From assembly GCA_002327685.1 (NCBI GenBank), contig DCXN01000027.1:1-9360 (forward strand): a DNA stretch of 9,360 bases, in the 5' to 3' direction. The position numbers and the translations under genes were made by a program. The stretch is from Patescibacteria group bacterium UBA2135 (lineage in GTDB: Bacteria; Patescibacteriota; Minisyncoccia; Phycocordibacterales; UBA2135). The notes beneath the pieces were generated by a model, which worked only from the letters and a program-made list of their open reading frames with translations, had not been told where the DNA came from and ran no database searches. This document shows, piece after piece, positions 6,562-9,360 of the stretch. The number at the start of each line of letters is the position of its first letter. Positions within the stretch are counted from its first letter, which is position 1.

Positions 6562-6600
6562 GTTTTTTAGGTGGAGTTTTTGGATTCACGGTTAAGAGGC

Positions 6601-6628
6601 TTGACTTTTGTTTTAATTCGTATATAAT
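6601..6628 (+). promoter_or_regulatory. Strong promoter of short-ORF unit 1
   Basis: -35 TTGACT (6601-6606, 5 of 6), 16-bp spacer, perfect -10 TATAAT (6623-6628). Transcription should start near 6635. Nearly the same sequence is at 7440-7467. Confidence 0.85.
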
Positions 6629-6634
6629 AGAGAA

Positions 6635-6696
6635 GATGCTTAATTCGCTGTGAGTTGAGTACATTGTCGTCCGAAAACCAGCAAGGGAGAATTCTC
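6635..6696 (+). promoter_or_regulatory. Conserved mRNA leader of unit 1
   Basis: This leader of about 60 nt is almost identical to 7474-7534. It contains a small hairpin AATTC-gctgt-GAGTT, the block GAAAACCAGC, the ribosome binding site AAGGGAG, and then GAGAATTCTC, a 10-bp palindrome that overlaps the ribosome binding site and ends just before the ATG. The palindrome could partly mask the ribosome binding site. Confidence 0.6.
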
Positions 6697-6837
6697 ATGC
6701 GAAGTTTCAGAAATAGCCCCACAAGGGCCTTCATGGTTTTGAAAAATTCCGACTTCCTGACCCGCAGTCACGGCGCCCGCAACGACGTCATCCTATATAC
6801 CGACACCATCGCCGGCAACGTTTCAGTCGCCGGATAA
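6697..6837 (+). CDS. Short conserved ORF, unit 1 (46 aa, paralogue of 7535-7681)
   Basis: The peptide begins MRSFRNSPTRAFM and ends DTIAGNVSVAG. The start ATG at 6697 is set by the AAGGGAG ribosome binding site and by identity with the start of the paralogue. The N-terminal block MRSFxNxPTRAxMxxK and the C-terminal block DT(I)AGNVS are shared with the second copy, while the middle differs. By hand count 32 of 46 codons end in G or C, unlike the AT-rich neighbours. It has no signal peptide, membrane helix or Cys. A strong promoter and ribosome binding site suggest high expression. I do not recognise the family. It may be a small abundant protein, a precursor-like peptide with constant ends and a variable core, or a translated part of a structured regulatory RNA. 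An upstream in-frame ATG is absent; the frame opens at a TTG-type codon near 6655. Confidence 0.6.
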   Translation: MRSFRNSPTRAFMVLKNSDFLTRSHGARNDVILYTDTIAGNVSVAG

Positions 6838-7188
6838 CCGCCGGCCGGCGCGTCCGTCAACTTGTCCTCTAGGAAATCAAACCTAAAAGGAAGAACTGGC
6901 AGACGCAAAGCCATATCCCCGGACACAACTCAAACCCCCGTGCGATGAATCTTTCTGGGGATAGGATTTCATCACACGATCCATACGACCCATAGTACAC
7001 AGTAAAAAGACCGCCTGCGCGAAGCGCACATATAAGAGCGGATCTGCCCCGACGACTAATAGGGAAACCTTGCAACATCGTCCGATGGCATACTTAAAAA
7101 GTTCTCCTGTATACATGCATAATTAAGTATAAAGGCGGACTTGTCTCGGTAATTGAAAGAATCTTGTAGGTTGCCCGGGCACTCATTC
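6838..7188 (+). other. Gene-poor region with many inverted repeats, likely structured 3' RNA of unit 1
   Basis: No convincing ORF is present on either strand; the overlapping minus-strand frames lack ribosome binding sites and any protein-like character. Instead there are several pairings. TATCCCC (6914-6920) pairs with GGGGATA (6957-6963). CGTGCGATGAA (6939-6949) pairs with TTCATCACACG (6968-6978) apart from one mismatch. These two interleave as an H-type pseudoknot would. Further on are TGCGC-gaa-GCGCA (7016-7028), CATC-gtcc-GATG (7076-7087), ATACTTAA (7090-7097) with TTAAGTAT (7123-7130), and the palindrome TGCCCGGGCA (7172-7181). A terminator follows. This suggests one long RNA from about 6635 to 7220. 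Confidence 0.45.
7031..7071 (+). repeat. Two-part 3' motif shared by the two units, copy 1
   Basis: TATAAGAGCG (7031-7040) and AGGGAAACCTT (7061-7071) are both exactly repeated at 7729-7738 and 7757-7767, with 20 and 18 unrelated bases between. AGG-GAAA-CCT can form a GNRA-tetraloop hairpin. It lies downstream of the ORF, so conservation here is at the nucleic-acid level. Confidence 0.65.
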
Positions 7189-7220
7189 ATACCCGGCCGT
7201 TTACGGTCGGGTATTCTTTT
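7189..7220 (+). terminator. Rho-independent terminator of unit 1
   Basis: ATACCCGGCC (7189-7198) pairs with GGTCGGGTAT (7205-7214), one G-T pair, loop GTTTAC, followed by TCTTTTAATTATTT on the plus strand. Confidence 0.8.
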
Positions 7221-7331
7221 AATTATTTGTCCACGAAACAAAATTTCATATACGCTTTTCTGCCGTGTACAACGGCTCATATACCCTTAATTTACAACGT
7301 TTTTCGCATATACAGATAAAAAATACTTGAC

Positions 7332-7439
7332 CCCCGTTAGAGATTCAGCGGAGCTCACAGGAACATAAAGCATGTAAGCGAATTCGCCTAACGGCTTCAT
7401 CAGTGCAATAAGTGACATAATTAAAGATCTCTAACGGGG
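7332..7439. mobile_element. MITE-like element inserted at the -35 box of unit 2
   Basis: The 108-bp segment is bounded by perfect 13-bp terminal inverted repeats CCCCGTTAGAGAT (7332-7344) and ATCTCTAACGGGG (7427-7439). It is flanked directly on both sides by TTGAC (7327-7331 and 7440-7444), which looks like a 5-bp target duplication. It has no ORF. The inner sequence carries a further CTAACGG at 7388-7394, complementary to part of the left arm. The right TTGAC is the -35 hexamer of unit 2. An operator or attenuator hairpin is the alternative, but the 82-nt loop makes that less likely. Confidence 0.6.
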
Positions 7440-7467
7440 TTGACTTTTATTTTAATTCATATATAAT
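7440..7467 (+). promoter_or_regulatory. Strong promoter of short-ORF unit 2
   Basis: -35 TTGACT (7440-7445), 16-bp spacer, perfect -10 TATAAT (7462-7467), differing from the unit 1 promoter only in the spacer. The sequence upstream of the -35 is wholly different because of the abutting MITE-like element. Confidence 0.85.
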
Positions 7468-7473
7468 AGAGAA

Positions 7474-7534
7474 GATGCTTAACTCGCTGTGAGTTGAGTA
7501 CATCATCATCGAAAACCAGCAAGGGAGAATTCTC
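7474..7534 (+). promoter_or_regulatory. Conserved mRNA leader of unit 2
   Basis: This matches the unit 1 leader except for a few bases and one deletion near 7510. The hairpin reads AACTC-gctgt-GAGTT here, where unit 1 has AATTC, so the change swaps a C-G pair for U-G and keeps the stem. The AAGGGAG ribosome binding site and the GAGAATTCTC palindrome are unchanged. Confidence 0.6.
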
Positions 7535-7681
7535 ATGCGAAGTTTCACCAACGGCCCCACAAGGGCCTTGATGATTTCAAAGACCGACCTGGATATCGCC
7601 AGCGCCACTGGCGCCGTCAACGGCTCCGCCACCGACATGGCCATCGCCGACACCGCCGGCAACGTTTCCTCCTCAAGGTAA
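7535..7681 (+). CDS. Short conserved ORF, unit 2 (48 aa, paralogue of 6697-6837)
   Basis: The peptide begins MRSFTNGPTRALM and ends DTAGNVSSSR. The middle (about residues 19-38) is rich in Ala, Asp, Thr, Ser and Gly and does not align well with unit 1. By hand count 39 of 48 codons end in G or C, the strongest bias in the window. The ribosome binding site AAGGGAG lies 8 nt before the ATG. An RNA hairpin GGCCC-cacaa-GGGCC spans codons 7-11 and is kept in unit 1 as GCCC/GGGC. Both units continue after the stop with the same ACCGCCGG block. It has no Cys, membrane helix or signal peptide. I do not recognise the function. The transcript is about 340 nt and ends at the terminator at 7789-7818. Confidence 0.6.
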   Translation: MRSFTNGPTRALMISKTDLDIASATGAVNGSATDMAIADTAGNVSSSR

Positions 7682-7728
7682 CCGCCGGACGGCCTCAAAA
7701 CGCCTCCTTACAAGAGTGCTTGTGAGAT

Positions 7729-7767
7729 TATAAGAGCGAATTCACGTGAGCAGTGGAGGGAAACCTT
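7729..7767 (+). repeat. Two-part 3' motif shared by the two units, copy 2
   Basis: TATAAGAGCG (7729-7738) and AGGGAAACCTT (7757-7767) match copy 1 exactly. Just upstream, ACAAG-agtg-CTTGT (7710-7723) forms a hairpin. The motif sits about 20 bp before the terminator here, but well over 100 bp before it in unit 1. Confidence 0.65.
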
Positions 7768-7788
7768 TGAAGCTGTCGCGTGCGCCTC

Positions 7789-7818
7789 AAAGCCCGGCTG
7801 ACAAGTCGGGCTTTTCTT
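7789..7818 (+). terminator. Rho-independent terminator of unit 2
   Basis: AAAGCCCG (7789-7796) pairs with CGGGCTTT (7807-7814) around a 10-nt loop, followed by TCTTTATAA. Confidence 0.85.
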
Positions 7819-7827
7819 TATAATCAT

Positions 7828-7854
7828 ACTGTTGGACATCCGGCGTCCAACAGT
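7828..7854. repeat. Perfect 10-bp inverted repeat, unassigned
   Basis: ACTGTTGGAC (7828-7837) and GTCCAACAGT (7845-7854) flank 7 nt. Neither strand has a T tail, so this is not a typical terminator. The rest of 7819-7993 holds only a weak TTGCGT/TATACT promoter-like pair (7870-7898) followed by a small GGTGC-ttttt-GCACC hairpin (7907-7921), and no supportable gene. Confidence 0.5.
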
Positions 7855-7993
7855 TATATTGTCGGTCGCTTGCGTATTGGCGTGTTATCTTGTATACTCA
7901 TGGATTGGTGCTTTTTGCACCTCATTTTATTATTAACAAAGAGAATATATAACCCCATGCTACAGGTTACTTTAATTAACCAACGCTCACTTC

Positions 7994-8028
7994 TTACTAA
8001 TTACTGATTACCAGTTACTAGTTACTTG
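7994..8028. repeat. Degenerate 7-bp-period tract upstream of the S1 gene
   Basis: Five heptamers follow in register: ttactaa, ttactga, ttaccag, ttactag, ttacttg. The period matches the tracts at 1014-1091 and 4931-4975, with a TTACTAG core. Confidence 0.8.
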
Positions 8029-8030
8029 CA

Positions 8031-8060
8031 CGGACACATTCTCTAAATAGACTCTAAAAT
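8031..8060 (+). promoter_or_regulatory. Predicted promoter of the S1 gene, leaderless
   Basis: -10 TAAAAT (8055-8060) ends 7 bp before the A of the ATG at 8067. The best -35 is CGGACA (8031-8036, 4 of 6) with an 18-bp spacer. No ribosome binding site is seen. Confidence 0.5.
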
Positions 8061-8066
8061 TTACAC

Positions 8067-9326
8067 ATGCCACTTATTACATCAATCTTTAAAAAACAAA
8101 AAGAAAAAGTAGAAGAAAAAGAAGCTCATTTAGACAAAGACGAAGATATAAAAACAACCGCTCCCTTGCAAGCAGACCTGTCTACACAGGCAGAGGGCGC
8201 AAAAATACTAAGAAAAAAAACTTCACCATCTGCAACGCATACGCACCCAATGGTGAAAATTATAGAAGAGAGCAAAAATCCACCTGAGGAAGGAGAGTTG
8301 GTGGACGGAACGGTTATTGAAATTGACAAGTCGTCACTATTTGTTGACCTTGCACCATTTGGAACAGGAATTATTTATGGCAGAGAGTTTTCAAATGCAA
8401 GCGATATTATCAAGAAGGTCAATATCGGAGATACTATTGCCGCAAAAATTATTGAGCGGGAAAACGAGGACGGATACGTTGAGCTTTCACTTAAAGAAGC
8501 ACGCCAAGCGCTCATCTGGAATGAAGCAGAAGAAGCGATTGAGAAAAAAACACTTCTTGAGTTGCCGGTTAAAGAAGCAAACAAAGGAGGTCTTATTCTT
8601 GTATGGCAAGGTATTGCTGGATTTTTACCTGCGTCCCAACTCAAAACGGAACACTATCCACGCGTTGAAGACGGAGACAAAGATAAAATTCTACAAGAAT
8701 TGCAAAAATTTGTTGGACAAAAAATAGATGTACTTATTTTGTCCGCCTCACCAAAAGAAGGAAAACTTATCTTCTCCGAAAAAGGACATGAACAGAAAGA
8801 AAAGGGTGAAATAATCGGCAAGTACAACGTAGGAGATATTGTTGAGGGAGAAGTTACCGGTATTGTGGATTTTGGTCTCTTTATTAAAATTGAGGAAGGA
8901 CTTGAAGGATTAGTTCATATTTCAGAGATGGATTGGGGGCTTGTTGAAGATCCGCGTATTCTCTTTAAGGTAGGAGAAGTTGTCAAAGCGCAGATTATTG
9001 AAGTAAAAGACAATAAAATCTCGCTCTCTATCAAAGTGCTTAAAGAAAATCCGTGGGTAACAGCCGCGAAAAAATACAAGAAGGGAGACGATGTTACGGG
9101 CGTTGTCATAAAACACAACAAACACGGAGCGTTAGTTTCCATTGAAGAGGGAGTTGCAGGGCTCAATCATGTTTCAGAATTCGGCACAGAAAAAGCGCTC
9201 CGAGAAGAACTTGAACTCGGCAAAACATATTCATTCAAGATCACGCTTTTTGAGCCAAATGAACAGCGCATGACACTATCACACAAAGAAACACTAAAGA
9301 GCACAAAAACAGAGGACGCAACATAA
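8067..9326 (+). CDS. rpsA: Small-subunit ribosomal protein S1-like, four S1 domains
   Basis: RNA-binding protein that helps dock mRNA on the 30S subunit. It is 419 aa against about 557 aa with six domains in E. coli; four-domain forms are common outside Proteobacteria. Domains read in order: S1-1 at about 75-144 (GELVDGTVIEI to VELSLKEA), S1-2 at about 159-237, S1-3 at about 253-324 (VGDIVEGEVTGIVDFGLFIK, with GLVHISEM at 281-288), and S1-4 at about 338-407 (KGDDVTGVVIKH, GLNHVSEFG). S1-3 is the most canonical. The first 60 residues are charged and low in complexity, rich in Lys and Glu. The ATG at 8067 is chosen for its placement at the predicted transcription start; a later Met at residue 62 would also keep all four domains. 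The 34 bp after the stop include A8 and the palindrome ATCGCGCGAT at the window edge, possibly the start of a terminator. Confidence 0.92.
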   Translation: MPLITSIFKKQKEKVEEKEAHLDKDEDIKTTAPLQADLSTQAEGAKILRKKTSPSATHTHPMVKIIEESKNPPEEGELVDGTVIEIDKSSLFVDLAPFGTGIIYGREFSNASDIIKKVNIGDTIAAKIIERENEDGYVELSLKEARQALIWNEAEEAIEKKTLLELPVKEANKGGLILVWQGIAGFLPASQLKTEHYPRVEDGDKDKILQELQKFVGQKIDVLILSASPKEGKLIFSEKGHEQKEKGEIIGKYNVGDIVEGEVTGIVDFGLFIKIEEGLEGLVHISEMDWGLVEDPRILFKVGEVVKAQIIEVKDNKISLSIKVLKENPWVTAAKKYKKGDDVTGVVIKHNKHGALVSIEEGVAGLNHVSEFGTEKALREELELGKTYSFKITLFEPNEQRMTLSHKETLKSTKTEDAT

Positions 9327-9360
9327 GTACAAGAAAAAAAATCGCGCGATTAGCTCTAGA

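Noticed and set aside
6869..7280. Overlapping minus-strand frames of 69-77 codons (6869-7078, 6883-7116, 7056-7280)
   Set aside because: They overlap each other, have no ribosome binding site or promoter, and their translations look like random sequence; the region is better explained as structured RNA.
6635..7815. tmRNA, RNase P RNA or SRP RNA for the short-ORF transcripts
   Set aside because: There is no tRNA-like CCA end or T-loop, no RNase P core blocks in the right order, and no SRP apical loop; shared words such as TAAGAGCG are too short to count.
7780..8007. 75-codon plus-strand frame, or a shorter 36-codon start at its internal ATG
   Set aside because: It begins in the unit 2 terminator, runs through an inverted repeat and the heptamer tract, and has no ribosome binding site.

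Overview
The window looks like a chromosomal segment of a Patescibacteria/CPR bacterium (Parcubacteria-like). This is an inference from four things: moderately AT-rich DNA, a PriA that keeps its zinc domain but has lost its helicase motifs, a four-domain S1 protein, and orphan small genes with no recognisable family. TGA is used as a stop (priA ends in TGA and no housekeeping frame reads through one), so the TGA=Gly codes of Gracilibacteria/Absconditabacteria are unlikely. No tRNA, rRNA, CRISPR array or transposase gene was seen.

Left part (1-2826, minus strand): mreB (cell shape, cut by the window edge) lies downstream of murA (first committed step of peptidoglycan synthesis). Upstream of murA is a 93-aa orphan with its own promoter and terminator. 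Middle (2827-6264): a DnaA-box-like repeat module, a degenerate priA, a 91-aa orphan with its own promoter, ribosome binding site and terminator, peptide deformylase (def), and a convergent 57-aa two-helix membrane protein. Right end (8067-9326): an rpsA-like S1 protein.

The unusual part is 6410-7815. It holds a 23-bp perfect hairpin and a second DnaA-box-like module. Two paralogous transcription units follow. Each has a near-consensus promoter, an almost identical leader of about 60 nt, a strong ribosome binding site, a GC-rich ORF of 46 or 48 codons, a shared two-part motif downstream, and a terminator. The leader is better conserved than the middle of the ORF. The promoter of the second unit abuts a 108-bp MITE-like element with 13-bp perfect terminal inverted repeats and TTGAC on both sides. 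That element appears to have inserted in the -35 box and regenerated it.

Two expression styles coexist. murA, def and the S1 gene have -10 boxes ending 7 bp before the ATG, with no ribosome binding site, which predicts leaderless mRNAs. The small accessory ORFs have leaders and good Shine-Dalgarno sequences. Three gene boundaries carry degenerate tracts with a strict 7-bp period, each with a different core sequence.
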